Positions 8,204-16,085 of a stretch of DNA of 63,241 bases are shown in pieces. The position numbers were made by a program, and so were the translations under genes. The stretch spans positions 1 through 63,241 of the forward strand of contig DVKX01000080.1 in assembly GCA_018715805.1 (NCBI GenBank), written 5' to 3'. The first letter of the stretch is position 1. Every line of letters starts with the position of its first letter. Under the pieces are notes generated by a model. The model had not been told where the DNA came from. It was given only the letters and a program-made list of their open reading frames with translations, and made no database searches. This DNA is from Candidatus Faecousia intestinigallinarum. GTDB lineage: Bacteria > Bacillota > Clostridia > Oscillospirales > Oscillospiraceae.

Positions 8204-8977
8204 TTACAACGGGAAAATCCCCAGGATCTCCGTGGGGCCGTCCAGAATCAAGGCTTCCACCCGCCCGTTACCGCTGACCTGATATTCCAGCGTGCCGCCT
8301 TGGTTCCGGGCGATGAGATGTCCGCCGGGGAGTTGACCGGAGATCCAAAGGGCGGCGGCCACGCTGCCGCAGCCGGTGCCGCAGGCCAGGGTATAGTCCT
8401 CCACTCCCCGCTCATACGTCAGTACCCGCACGGTATCTTTCTCCAGCCGGGTGAAGAAATTCACGTTGGCGCCCTTGGGAAAGGCTGGGTCATGCCGCAG
8501 TGCCGCTGCCTGCTCCCGCAGAGCCTCCCTATCCTCCCAGCGCAGCCCGGGGATTTCTTTGACAGCGTGGGGCACGCCGGGATCTCCCAGCTCCACATAG
8601 GCGCAGTCCGGCTTCCGGTGCAAGTCCAGCACACTGGGATTGTTCAGCCGCACCCGGTACATGACCTGGGAGAGTCGCTGCCCGGGCACCAGCCCTGCGT
8701 CAGTTTCAATGGACATGGTTTCCCTGGCAATGCCGTTTTCGTAGGCAAAGCGGCATGCACAGCGGCTGCCGTTGCCGCACATTTCCCCCCGGGAGCCATC
8801 GGAGTTGTAAAAATGCAGGCGGAAATCGGCCTTTTCGGAGATGTCCACCGCCATAAAGCCGTCCGCATGGGTTCTGGCGCACAGTTCCTTGGCCATCTGC
8901 GGGAAGTCCAGGCGCTTGCCCCGGGCGTCCAGCACCATAAAGTCGTTGCCTGCGCCGCTCATATGCCATACCTGCAT
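8204..8977 (-). CDS. dapF: Diaminopimelate epimerase
   Basis: A 257-residue enzyme that converts LL- to meso-diaminopimelate for lysine and peptidoglycan. The start MQVWHMSGAGNDFMVLD, the first catalytic Cys in GEMCGNGSRC and the second in LACGTGCGSV are all present. It is slightly short for the family but the fold looks complete. It is third in dapA-dapB-dapF with 2 nt between dapB and dapF, so the three are one transcript ending at the hairpin at 8126-8154. The presence of an epimerase implies the LL-DAP route; the intermediate genes are elsewhere. Confidence 0.96.
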   Translation of the reverse strand: MQVWHMSGAGNDFMVLDARGKRLDFPQMAKELCARTHADGFMAVDISEKADFRLHFYNSDGSRGEMCGNGSRCACRFAYENGIARETMSIETDAGLVPGQRLSQVMYRVRLNNPSVLDLHRKPDCAYVELGDPGVPHAVKEIPGLRWEDREALREQAAALRHDPAFPKGANVNFFTRLEKDTVRVLTYERGVEDYTLACGTGCGSVAAALWISGQLPGGHLIARNQGGTLEYQVSGNGRVEALILDGPTEILGIFPL

Positions 8978-8979
8978 CG

Positions 8980-9702
8980 TTAACCCTCCAGCAGGTGGGA
9001 CATATCGTAAAGACCCTTGGGCTTGCCCAGCAGGAATTTTGCCGCATCTACCGCGCCGTCCGCCAGCATCCCCCGATCCCCGGCCTCGTGCCGCAGGGTG
9101 AGGGTCTGGCTGCCGGTGGCAATGTGCACCTCGTGCACCCCCACCACGTTGCCCATGCGCAGGGACTGAATACCGATTTCATTCTTTTTCCGCCTGCCCT
9201 CGCCAACCCGGCCGCAGTGCGCTGCAGCCTGGGGGCGCACCTCCTGCAAGGCATGGAAGAGCATTTTCGCCGTGCCGCTGGGGGCGTCCACCTTCCGGTT
9301 GTGATGGATCTCCAGGATTTCAATATCTGCGTCTGGGAAAAAGGCGGCGGCCTCCTTGGCCAGCCGGCACAGCACGGCGATGCCCAGGCTCATATTGCCG
9401 CTGAAGAATACGGGGATGTCCTGGGCGGCGGTGCGGATCAGCGCCTTTTCCACGTCGGTATGCCCGGTGGTGCCGATGACCACCGCCGCACCCCGGGACT
9501 TGGCATACTCCAGCACGTCGTTTACCGCTGTGTGGTGGGAAAAATCAATCACCATATCCACATCCAGGGGCGGGAGCTGGGAAAAGTGGGTGCAGACCCC
9601 GTTTTCCCCATCGATGCTCACCCGACCCACCACCTGGTCGCCCAGGCGGGCGTCAATCAGCTTGCCCATGGCGCCGTTGGCGCCGCAAAGAACTGCTCTC
9701 AT
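8980..9702 (-). CDS. dapB: 4-hydroxy-tetrahydrodipicolinate reductase
   Basis: A 240-residue NAD(P)H-dependent reductase acting after DapA in the diaminopimelate pathway. The nucleotide-binding loop is CGANGAMG near residues 7-14, and the signature EIHHNRKVDAPSGTA holds the catalytic His pair and substrate-binding Lys. VIGTTGH and GNMSLGIAV are also conserved. Its ATG lies 1 nt past the dapA stop. Length is at the short end, common in Clostridia. Confidence 0.96.
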   Translation of the reverse strand: MRAVLCGANGAMGKLIDARLGDQVVGRVSIDGENGVCTHFSQLPPLDVDMVIDFSHHTAVNDVLEYAKSRGAAVVIGTTGHTDVEKALIRTAAQDIPVFFSGNMSLGIAVLCRLAKEAAAFFPDADIEILEIHHNRKVDAPSGTAKMLFHALQEVRPQAAAHCGRVGEGRRKKNEIGIQSLRMGNVVGVHEVHIATGSQTLTLRHEAGDRGMLADGAVDAAKFLLGKPKGLYDMSHLLEG

Positions 9703-9703
9703 C

Positions 9704-10588
9704 TTACACTACCCCCAATTTCCGCATTTCCGCCAGCAGCGCCGCCCGGTGGGCAGGCTCCATGGGCGTCAGAGGCAGGCGCAGATGCTCCTCCCCAAAG
9801 CCCATGGCGGACACGGCGGCCTTGGCGGGGATGGGGTTCACCTCGCTGAACAGGCAGTGGATCAGCGGCCACAGCTGGCACTGAATCCGGGCGGCTTCCG
9901 CTGTATCTCCCCGGAAGTAGGCGTCCGTCATGGCCACAGACGCCTTGGGAACCACATTGCTCATGACGCTGATGCAGCCTTTGCCGCCCATGGACAGGAT
10001 AGGAACCACCACGCCGTCCTCACCGGAGTATACATATAGGTCGTCTCCGCATTTGCTCACCAGCTCCACCACCTGCGCCATATTGCCGCTGGCTTCTTTG
10101 ATGGCGTTGATGTTGGGGTGCTTGGAGAGCACTGCGGCGGCGTCCGGCAGCAAATTGCATCCGGTGCGGGAGGGGACGTTATAAAGGATCACAGGCTTTT
10201 CCGAGGCATCGGCCACGGCAGTGAAATGCGCGATGAGCCCGGCCTGGGTTGCCTTATTATAGTAGGGGGTCACCACCAGTACAGCGTCCGCGCCGTCGCC
10301 GCAGGCGCTGCGGGTAAACTCCAGCACGTGCTGGGTATGGTTGGTGCCGGTTCCGGCGATCACAGGCACACGACCTGCTACCCGGCGCACGGTGAAGCGG
10401 ATCACTTCTTTCCGCTCCTCGGGAGAAAGTGTGGCGCTTTCGCCGGTGGTGCCTACTGCCACCAGGGCGTTAACGCCGTTTTCCAGCTGAAAATCAATAA
10501 AGCGCGCCAGCGCGTCGTAGTCCACGCCGGTGGCGGTCATGGGTGTGACCATAGCGGTGGCGATGCCTTGAAAGACCAACGGCTTCAT
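9704..10588 (-). CDS. dapA: 4-hydroxy-tetrahydrodipicolinate synthase
   Basis: A 294-residue TIM-barrel aldolase that joins pyruvate and aspartate semialdehyde, the first committed step to DAP and lysine. The Schiff-base Lys is in AIKEASGN, the catalytic Tyr in YNVPSRTG, and the substrate loop is GTTGESATLS. An AAGGAGG RBS precedes the ATG. It heads dapA-dapB-dapF. I searched the roughly 200 nt upstream for a lysine riboswitch and saw none, only a 7-bp hairpin (10700-10716). Confidence 0.97.
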   Translation of the reverse strand: MKPLVFQGIATAMVTPMTATGVDYDALARFIDFQLENGVNALVAVGTTGESATLSPEERKEVIRFTVRRVAGRVPVIAGTGTNHTQHVLEFTRSACGDGADAVLVVTPYYNKATQAGLIAHFTAVADASEKPVILYNVPSRTGCNLLPDAAAVLSKHPNINAIKEASGNMAQVVELVSKCGDDLYVYSGEDGVVVPILSMGGKGCISVMSNVVPKASVAMTDAYFRGDTAEAARIQCQLWPLIHCLFSEVNPIPAKAAVSAMGFGEEHLRLPLTPMEPAHRAALLAEMRKLGVV

Positions 10589-10754
10589 AAAAAAACCTCC
10601 TTGTATCTATTCCTCCGGTTTTCTACAGTTTATCACAGTTGCATGGAAAAGTACATACCGAATCTTGCGGATTTGCGGATTTACGGAATTGCGCCTGCCG
10701 GGAAGCGCCGCTTCCCCAAGCCAACAGTTTTTGCCAAATTCCCGAAAATTTCTA

Positions 10755-10810
10755 TTGACAAAGCGGGGAGGATAGGGTATACTAAGTTTATCACATGAGC
10801 GTATGCTCAT
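10755..10810 (+). promoter_or_regulatory. P-ATPase promoter with ArsR/SmtB-like operator
   Basis: TTGACA (10755-10760), exactly 17 nt, then TATACT (10778-10783) is a near-perfect sigma-A promoter. Right after the predicted start is the perfect inverted repeat ATGAGC-GTAT-GCTCAT (10795-10810), close to the ATATGAxxxxxxTCATAT pattern bound by ArsR/SmtB/CadC metal repressors. A second palindrome, TATATCGATATA, follows. No ArsR gene is next to it. Confidence 0.78.
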
Positions 10811-10837
10811 ATATCGATATAAATTGGAGGAGATCTC

Positions 10838-13054
10838 ATGGCCAAGAAAGTATATTGGATCTCCGGTCTGGACTGCGCCAACTGCGCGGCCAAGATCGAG
10901 CGGAAGATCAACGCCATGCCGGAGGTGGAGGAGGCAGCCATCACCTTTGCTACCGGACAGCTGCATATGAAAGCCCACGATCCGGATGCCCTGCTGCCCC
11001 AGGTATTGGAAATTGCCCGGAGTATTGAGCCTGGAGTGGTGATTGCGCCGAAGTCCGGCGAACGTCCGCACCAGGGAGAGCATACCCATGCCCACCATGA
11101 GTCCTGCGCCTGTGGACACGCGCACCATGACCACTGCGGCTGTGACCATGCCGAACACGATCATTGCACCTGTGAGCATACCTATGCCGGACATGAACAT
11201 ACCCCTTCGCATCATCACGCACGTCAGAAAGAAGCGCATGACCACGGCGGCGACAGCCTGCTTCCCATTCTGGCAGGCGCCGGGCTGTTCCTGCTGGGGC
11301 TGTTCCTGGAGTATATCCACCAGGAGATCCCTGCACGGCTGTCCTTTGTGGCGGGGTATCTGACGCTGGGTCTGCCGGTGCTGGCGGACGCGGTGAAGAA
11401 TATGGGAAAAGGCCACGTATTGGATGAGAATTTTCTGATGAGCATTGCCACCCTGGGCGCGTTTGCCATTGGGGAGTTTCCGGAGGCGGTGGGCGTGATG
11501 CTTTTCTACCGGGTGGGAGAATTCTTTGAGCATAAGGCAGTGGAACGCAGCCGCAGCCAGATCATGGAGGCCATTGATCTGCGCCCGGAAGTGGTTACCC
11601 TGGAGAGCGGCGAAACCATCCCGGCGGAGCAGGCCAAGGTAGGCGATCTTCTCCGCCTGCTGCCCGGCGACCGCATTCCCCTGGACGGCATCATCCGGGC
11701 GGGGGAGAGCCGCATTGACACCGCGCCCATCACCGGCGAACCGGTGCCCGTCCGTGTGGGGCCGGGCGAGGCAGTGCTCTCCGGCTGCGTGAATACCTCC
11801 GGCCGGCTGACCATGGAGGTGACGAAGATATTGTCGGAGTCCATGGTCACGCGGATTCTGGACAGTGTGGAAAACGCCGCTGCCAGCAAACCGAAAATTG
11901 ACCGCTTTATTACCCGTTTCGCCCGGGTCTATACCCCGGTGGTGGTGGCGCTGGCGCTGGGAGTTGCCGTGATCCCGTCCCTGGTCACCGGCAACTGGAA
12001 TTACTGGGTATATACGGCGCTGTCCTTCCTGGTGATGAGCTGCCCCTGCGCACTGGTGCTCAGCGTCCCGCTGGCGTTCTTCTCCGGCATAGGCAAGGGC
12101 AGCAAGCAGGGGATTCTCTTCAAAGGCGGCGTGTCCATCGAAGCCATGGCGCAGGTCAAGGCCGTGGCTATGGACAAGACGGGCACCGTTACTCAGGGCA
12201 GCTTCGATGTGCAGGAGGTGCAGGGCGGCGACGAAGTATTGGCGCTGTGCGCCAGCTGTGAGCAGGCGTCCAACCATCCCATTGCGGTGAGCATTGTCCA
12301 GGCGGCCAAGACCCAGGGACTCCTGCTGGAGCGGCCGGAATCCCTGGAGGAGATTCCCGGCCATGGCCTGCGCGCCGAAGTAGGAGGAAAGGAAGTCCTC
12401 TGCGGTAACGAGGCGCTTATGGAGCGCTATGGCGTTGCCGTATCCCATTTCCAGCCCCGGCAGATGGGGACATGGGTGCTGGTGGCGGTGGACGGGAAGC
12501 TGTCCGGCGCCATCCGCATTGCGGACGCGGTAAAGCCTGAGGCTGGGCAGGCGATTACCGAACTCAAGCGCATGGGCGTGACCACCGCTATGCTTACCGG
12601 AGACAGCGCCGAGACGGCTGCTGCAGTTTCCCGGAATCTGGGCATTGAGGAAGTGCATGCCAAGCTGCTGCCCGGTGAGAAGCTGGAGCGGCTCCAGGAC
12701 ATCCGCGCCCGGTATGGGCAGGTGATGTTCGTGGGCGATGGGATCAACGACGCACCGGTGCTGGCCGGCGCGGATGTGGGCGCGGCGATGGGCAGCGGCG
12801 CGGACGCAGCCATTGAAGCGGCGGACGTGGTATATATGACCTCCTCTGTGGAGGCCATCCCGGAATCTCTGCGCATTGCGCGGAATACCAAGACCATCGC
12901 CTGGCAGAACGTGGTATTTGCGTTGATCGTTAAGTTCGCTGTGATGATCCTGGGACTGCTGGGCTTTGCCTCCATGTGGATGGCGGTATTCGCCGACTCT
13001 GGCGTGGCCATGCTGTGTGTGCTCAATTCTATCCGGCTGCTTTACAGCAAATAA
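10838..13054 (+). CDS. Heavy-metal (Zn/Cd-type) P-type ATPase
   Basis: A 738-residue P1B-type ATPase that would export divalent metal. An N-terminal HMA domain carries CANC (residues 13-16). A His/Cys-rich linker at about residues 80-135 is packed with HxH and CxC metal ligands. The transmembrane CPC motif is near residue 402, the phosphorylated DKTGTVT near 446, and GDGINDAP near 632. The end CVLNSIRLL fits the ZntA/CadA group rather than CopA. An ArsR-like operator supports metal-induced expression. It is monocistronic. Exact metal cannot be fixed from sequence; zinc or cadmium is most likely. Confidence 0.94.
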   Translation: MAKKVYWISGLDCANCAAKIERKINAMPEVEEAAITFATGQLHMKAHDPDALLPQVLEIARSIEPGVVIAPKSGERPHQGEHTHAHHESCACGHAHHDHCGCDHAEHDHCTCEHTYAGHEHTPSHHHARQKEAHDHGGDSLLPILAGAGLFLLGLFLEYIHQEIPARLSFVAGYLTLGLPVLADAVKNMGKGHVLDENFLMSIATLGAFAIGEFPEAVGVMLFYRVGEFFEHKAVERSRSQIMEAIDLRPEVVTLESGETIPAEQAKVGDLLRLLPGDRIPLDGIIRAGESRIDTAPITGEPVPVRVGPGEAVLSGCVNTSGRLTMEVTKILSESMVTRILDSVENAAASKPKIDRFITRFARVYTPVVVALALGVAVIPSLVTGNWNYWVYTALSFLVMSCPCALVLSVPLAFFSGIGKGSKQGILFKGGVSIEAMAQVKAVAMDKTGTVTQGSFDVQEVQGGDEVLALCASCEQASNHPIAVSIVQAAKTQGLLLERPESLEEIPGHGLRAEVGGKEVLCGNEALMERYGVAVSHFQPRQMGTWVLVAVDGKLSGAIRIADAVKPEAGQAITELKRMGVTTAMLTGDSAETAAAVSRNLGIEEVHAKLLPGEKLERLQDIRARYGQVMFVGDGINDAPVLAGADVGAAMGSGADAAIEAADVVYMTSSVEAIPESLRIARNTKTIAWQNVVFALIVKFAVMILGLLGFASMWMAVFADSGVAMLCVLNSIRLLYSK

Positions 13055-13081
13055 TGGGGCTTCCCCGCCCGGAAAACACAA

Positions 13082-13110
13082 GAGGCCAAACCCCGCCGGG
13101 GTTTGGCCTC
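13082..13110 (-). terminator. Terminator between P-ATPase and minus-strand hypothetical
   Basis: A 13-bp perfect inverted repeat (13082-13094 and 13098-13110) has a 3-nt loop. On the minus strand it is followed by TTGTGTTTT, so it best serves the hypothetical gene that ends at 13131. It may also stop the P-ATPase transcript. Confidence 0.8.
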
Positions 13111-13130
13111 AAAATGCTGCGGAGACAGGA

Positions 13131-13673
13131 TTATTTTTGGGCGTCCTCCCAGCTGTCGGGATAATGCAGACGCATATACTCCGCCATAGCGCCGGGGCGC
13201 TCCCAAAGCCGCTGCTCCCGAATTTCCCGGGCAACCATTTTCCGAATCCTGGACAGAACCTCCGATGACAGTTCCTCATGGCGGAAGATACGGATGGTAT
13301 TCTTTTCCGCCTCCTCCAGCAGCGCCTGGTAGAGGTCTGGGATCCGCTCCTGGGAGAGAATCCGTACCGGCTTACGGGACAGATATTCGTTGGGAATACG
13401 GGTGGTCTCCGTTTCCTCGGGGGCGCAGATATACAGGCTGGCGGACTTCCCCTGGTACAGCGCTTTTAGAGCGCCTGGCCAGAATTCCTCAAAATAGATC
13501 TGACCGTCCCGGGTATACCCATAGGTATACTCAAAATTTTGTACGCCGTACAGCAGCGCCATGGGGCGCAGCGTGCATAAATATACCGCGCTGGGTTTTT
13601 CTGAAAAATAGATGGGCTTTCGGGGTTCCAGAACCGAGATGTCCGCTGTAGGCGACGCATGATAATAAACCAT
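13131..13673 (-). CDS. Hypothetical protein, 180 aa
   Basis: I do not recognise this gene with confidence. The start at 13673 (MVYYHASPTADI) is chosen because AGGAGG lies 7 nt upstream; an ATG 6 nt earlier is too close to it. There is no signal peptide or membrane segment. The opening YYHASPTADISVLEPRKP and SAVYLCTLRPMALLYG vaguely resembles small proteins with an ADP-ribosyltransferase-like N-terminus, but this is a weak impression. The second half is charged and helical, with many Glu and Arg. It is alone between two terminators. Confidence 0.7.
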   Translation of the reverse strand: MVYYHASPTADISVLEPRKPIYFSEKPSAVYLCTLRPMALLYGVQNFEYTYGYTRDGQIYFEEFWPGALKALYQGKSASLYICAPEETETTRIPNEYLSRKPVRILSQERIPDLYQALLEEAEKNTIRIFRHEELSSEVLSRIRKMVAREIREQRLWERPGAMAEYMRLHYPDSWEDAQK

Positions 13674-13782
13674 ATCCATTCCTCCTGGCTGTAATTTCTT
13701 TATAATCATACCATATCCAGGAGAAACAACAAGACTTGTAATGTATTCGGATTTGTGGTATACTATATATGCAAAAAGGCAG

Positions 13783-13815
13783 ACACCCCCGCCGGAGAGA
13801 AACCGGCGGGGGTGT
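13783..13815 (-). terminator. Terminator of the DUF2156-GNAT operon
   Basis: A 13-bp inverted repeat (13783-13795 and 13803-13815) has a 7-nt loop and is followed by CTGCCTTTTT on the minus strand. It lies just past the GNAT stop at 13819. Confidence 0.85.
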
Positions 13816-13818
13816 TGG

Positions 13819-14550
13819 TCAATCCAGCGCCAAGCCGAAGTAGCGGGGCGCTTCCCCCGGGCAAAGAGGGCGGTACATGGCAAAAGGAGCGCCGTCTCCA
13901 GGAGCGCGGAAATCTCCGGCAGGGAAGCCCAGGGTTCGGAGAATGCCCGGCGCCTGACTGGGGTCGCCCAGCAGCTCAAAAATGGCAGCGGTCTCCCGGC
14001 TGACTGCCAGCAGGCAGTTTTCTCCCGCATAGAAATCGGCAAATCCTGACAAGTATGCCAGATTCTCCCCCTCCTGGAGCACGCCTCCGGGAGGAAGCCG
14101 CTTCCGGCGGCACAGCGCATATTCTTCCGGGGAAAGCTTCCGCAGGGGGACGGGGATGTTGCCGGCAGCGCAGCGCCAACGGCGCAGAGTACAGCGATGC
14201 CCATAGCCCATACGCGCATACAAACAGGACAGTGCTGCAGAGGCGGGCACCAGGATGCTGCCGGCGTAGCCCTGGGCGGACAGAAGGCTGTGAACCTCCT
14301 CCATCAGCCGGTGGCACATCCCCTGATTTCGGTATGGTTTTGCTGTGGCAATGGCGTAAAGATAGGCCAGCTTCTCCCCCTGGAAGCTGCAGTCAAACCA
14401 GTACAGCGCCGCAGCCAGCCGGCCGTCTTTTTCCAGGGTGCGGCAGCGGCTGGGGGAATAGGCGGCGGCAAAGAAATGATCCAGCAGCGCGTCCGTGTCC
14501 CCGAACGCCTCTTTCCACAATGCCCGCAGGGATGCAGTATCAGTAGTCAC
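13819..14550 (-). CDS. GNAT family N-acetyltransferase
   Basis: A 243-residue protein with the acetyl-CoA loop YRNQGMCHRLMEEV (R/QxxGxG/A type) in its first half and a degenerate second GNAT-like half. I take the GTG at 14550 as the start because GGAGG lies 6 nt before it; it overlaps the end of the DUF2156 gene by 11 nt. The two genes form one operon. Substrate is unknown. The partner is also GNAT-fold, so both may modify the same class of molecule, but this is inference. Confidence 0.85.
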   Translation of the reverse strand: MTTDTASLRALWKEAFGDTDALLDHFFAAAYSPSRCRTLEKDGRLAAALYWFDCSFQGEKLAYLYAIATAKPYRNQGMCHRLMEEVHSLLSAQGYAGSILVPASAALSCLYARMGYGHRCTLRRWRCAAGNIPVPLRKLSPEEYALCRRKRLPPGGVLQEGENLAYLSGFADFYAGENCLLAVSRETAAIFELLGDPSQAPGILRTLGFPAGDFRAPGDGAPFAMYRPLCPGEAPRYFGLALD

Positions 14551-15454
14551 AGTTGTCCTCCAGTAAGCAGGCCCAATATTTTTCCACCAGAAATTCTGGG
14601 CAGTAGGATAGCTTGGCCTGCCGCAAACCGTCAATACCCATGTCGTCCTCCCGGTTCAGGTAGCGGATATGGGGATAAAGCTCCCGGATATATTGGGCAA
14701 ACGCCTGGTTAATGGCGGCATATGCACCATCGATTTCTGCCCAGGCCTTTTCAAAATGCACGTCAAAGGTGTCGCTGGACAAGGGAGAGCCCAGGGTAAA
14801 GGCAATGATCTCCCCGTCGTCCTCCATCATGAGCCCTTCGATCCCCAGGGTTTTGCGGTGCTGCAAGGCGCGGCGGATGGCGGCCTGCTCCATATGAAAG
14901 TCCTGATGGGGATTCTGCGCCAGCCGCCGGGCATACCACTTTTCCGCCATTTCCCACGCGCGCAGAGCGTTGCCTTCCTGGATGGGCAGGATGGCGCAGC
15001 GGGGATGGGCGGCTTGGAATCTGCGCAGGTGATTGCGTTTTTTCTGCAGCTTCCGCCCTTTCAGATATGCCAGGGCGTCGATGGAATAAACATAATCAAA
15101 GCCACTGCGGTCACAGTGGATGCGAAATTTACCGGGAAACATAGCTTGCAGGGCGTCGCACTCATCCCGGTACATCCCGGTAAGGCGGCAAGCCACGCCG
15201 CGGGCTTGGGCGTCGGCAATAATGGCCTCCAGCACAGGCCGGATGTCTCCGCGCCCCACCGGATAAGGATATACGCTGCGGCGGCTGAATTGGGAAAAGA
15301 TGGTAAGGTAGCCGTCCACCACGGCCGTCCGCTGCCGCCCCCAAAGATAGAGATTGGCGAAGGTATATTCGCAGCCGGGACGTGCGCCCAGTGCCAGCAG
15401 ACGGTCGTATTCCGCTTTGCGGGAAAGCGCGATGGGCTGATAGTCGATCATCAT
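14540..15454 (-). CDS. DUF2156 domain protein (MprF C-terminal-like)
   Basis: A 304-residue cytoplasmic protein of the DUF2156 family, a tandem GNAT fold related to the aminoacyl-transfer domain of MprF but without membrane segments. Recognisable blocks are CEYTFANLYLWG, FDYVYSIDALAYLKGRKLQKKRNHL and AINQAFAQY. In this family the donor may be an aminoacyl-tRNA or acyl-CoA; which one applies here is unknown. It overlaps the following GNAT gene. A 15-nt perfect palindrome (15484-15498) lies just upstream, overlapping a TATAAT. Confidence 0.87.
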   Translation of the reverse strand: MMIDYQPIALSRKAEYDRLLALGARPGCEYTFANLYLWGRQRTAVVDGYLTIFSQFSRRSVYPYPVGRGDIRPVLEAIIADAQARGVACRLTGMYRDECDALQAMFPGKFRIHCDRSGFDYVYSIDALAYLKGRKLQKKRNHLRRFQAAHPRCAILPIQEGNALRAWEMAEKWYARRLAQNPHQDFHMEQAAIRRALQHRKTLGIEGLMMEDDGEIIAFTLGSPLSSDTFDVHFEKAWAEIDGAYAAINQAFAQYIRELYPHIRYLNREDDMGIDGLRQAKLSYCPEFLVEKYWACLLEDNCDY

Positions 15455-15483
15455 GGGTCGGTTCCTTTCTCGGGCAGATGTAT

Positions 15484-15498
15484 TATAGTAATACTATA
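15484..15498. promoter_or_regulatory. Palindrome overlapping the DUF2156 promoter region
   Basis: TATAGTA-A-TACTATA is a perfect 7-1-7 palindrome that overlaps a minus-strand TATAAT about 35 nt before the DUF2156 start. It could be an operator; the -35 element is not clear. Confidence 0.4.
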
Positions 15499-15537
15499 TT
15501 TTTGGCGGCTGCCTGCAGAATGATACCTGAAAAAGAA

Positions 15538-15561
15538 CCGCCGCTGAATTTTCAGCGGCGG
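15538..15561 (-). terminator. Terminator of the P-loop protein gene
   Basis: CCGCCGCTGAA and its complement (15538-15548, 15551-15561) form an 11-bp hairpin followed by TTCTTTTTC on the minus strand, 18 nt after the stop. Confidence 0.88.
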
Positions 15562-15578
15562 GATTTCGTGCTGCTTAT

Positions 15579-15986
15579 TTACAGATACTGTTTGACGGCG
15601 TCGGAGGCCAGCGCGGCGTCGTCGGACACCGTCATTGTGATCTCCATATTGTTGGCCTTGGCGAAATCAGCGCACCACAGGATGAACGCCTCGCCGGCGG
15701 TGCGGTCGGAGCCGATGGTCTTATACAGGTTGTCGATGTACACATGGGTGATGTCAAAATTACCGGCGTGCAGGCCGCTTAAAAGTCCCTTCAGCATATC
15801 GGCGTTGCGAATGCCGTACTCCTTGGAGTCTACCAGGCGCACCTTATAGCTCACGTCATAGGTGAGCTTCTTGCCGTACTCAATGCACACCACGTCGCCG
15901 GCGGCGTGCTCCACAGTGTCGTGAATGGAATCAATCAGCTTCTTGGTCTTGCCGGAGCCTTTCAGGCCCATAATAACATGAATCAT
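15579..15986 (-). CDS. Small P-loop ATP-binding protein
   Basis: A 135-residue protein with a Walker A motif GLKGSGKT at residues 6-13 right after the start MIHVIM. A Walker-B-like strand HVYIDNLY follows near residue 88. The start at 15986 is set by AAAGGAGGACG upstream. It is much shorter than typical P-loop NTPases and lacks other recognisable domains. It has its own promoter and terminator. Its function is unknown. Confidence 0.8.
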   Translation of the reverse strand: MIHVIMGLKGSGKTKKLIDSIHDTVEHAAGDVVCIEYGKKLTYDVSYKVRLVDSKEYGIRNADMLKGLLSGLHAGNFDITHVYIDNLYKTIGSDRTAGEAFILWCADFAKANNMEITMTVSDDAALASDAVKQYL

Positions 15987-16030
15987 TGGATTCGTCCTCC
16001 TTTGCATTTCCTTGGGGGAGTAATATAGTC

Positions 16031-16059
16031 ATTTTACCAGTTGACCCGGGAATTTTCAA
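16031..16059 (-). promoter_or_regulatory. Promoter of the P-loop protein gene
   Basis: On the minus strand TTGAAA (16054-16059), 17 nt, TAAAAT (16031-16036). It lies inside an inverted repeat with arms CAGTTGA/TCAACTG that may also be the 3' end structure of pgi. Confidence 0.55.
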
Positions 16060-16085
16060 CTGTTTTTTCGTGGAAGATGAAAATT

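Noticed and set aside
10589-10794. Lysine riboswitch before dapA
   Set aside because: No five-helix core or conserved boxes could be recognised; only one small hairpin is present.
10607-13081. 824-codon open frame antisense to the P-ATPase
   Set aside because: A GC-rich shadow of a well-supported gene; low-complexity His/Gln/Arg text and no RBS.
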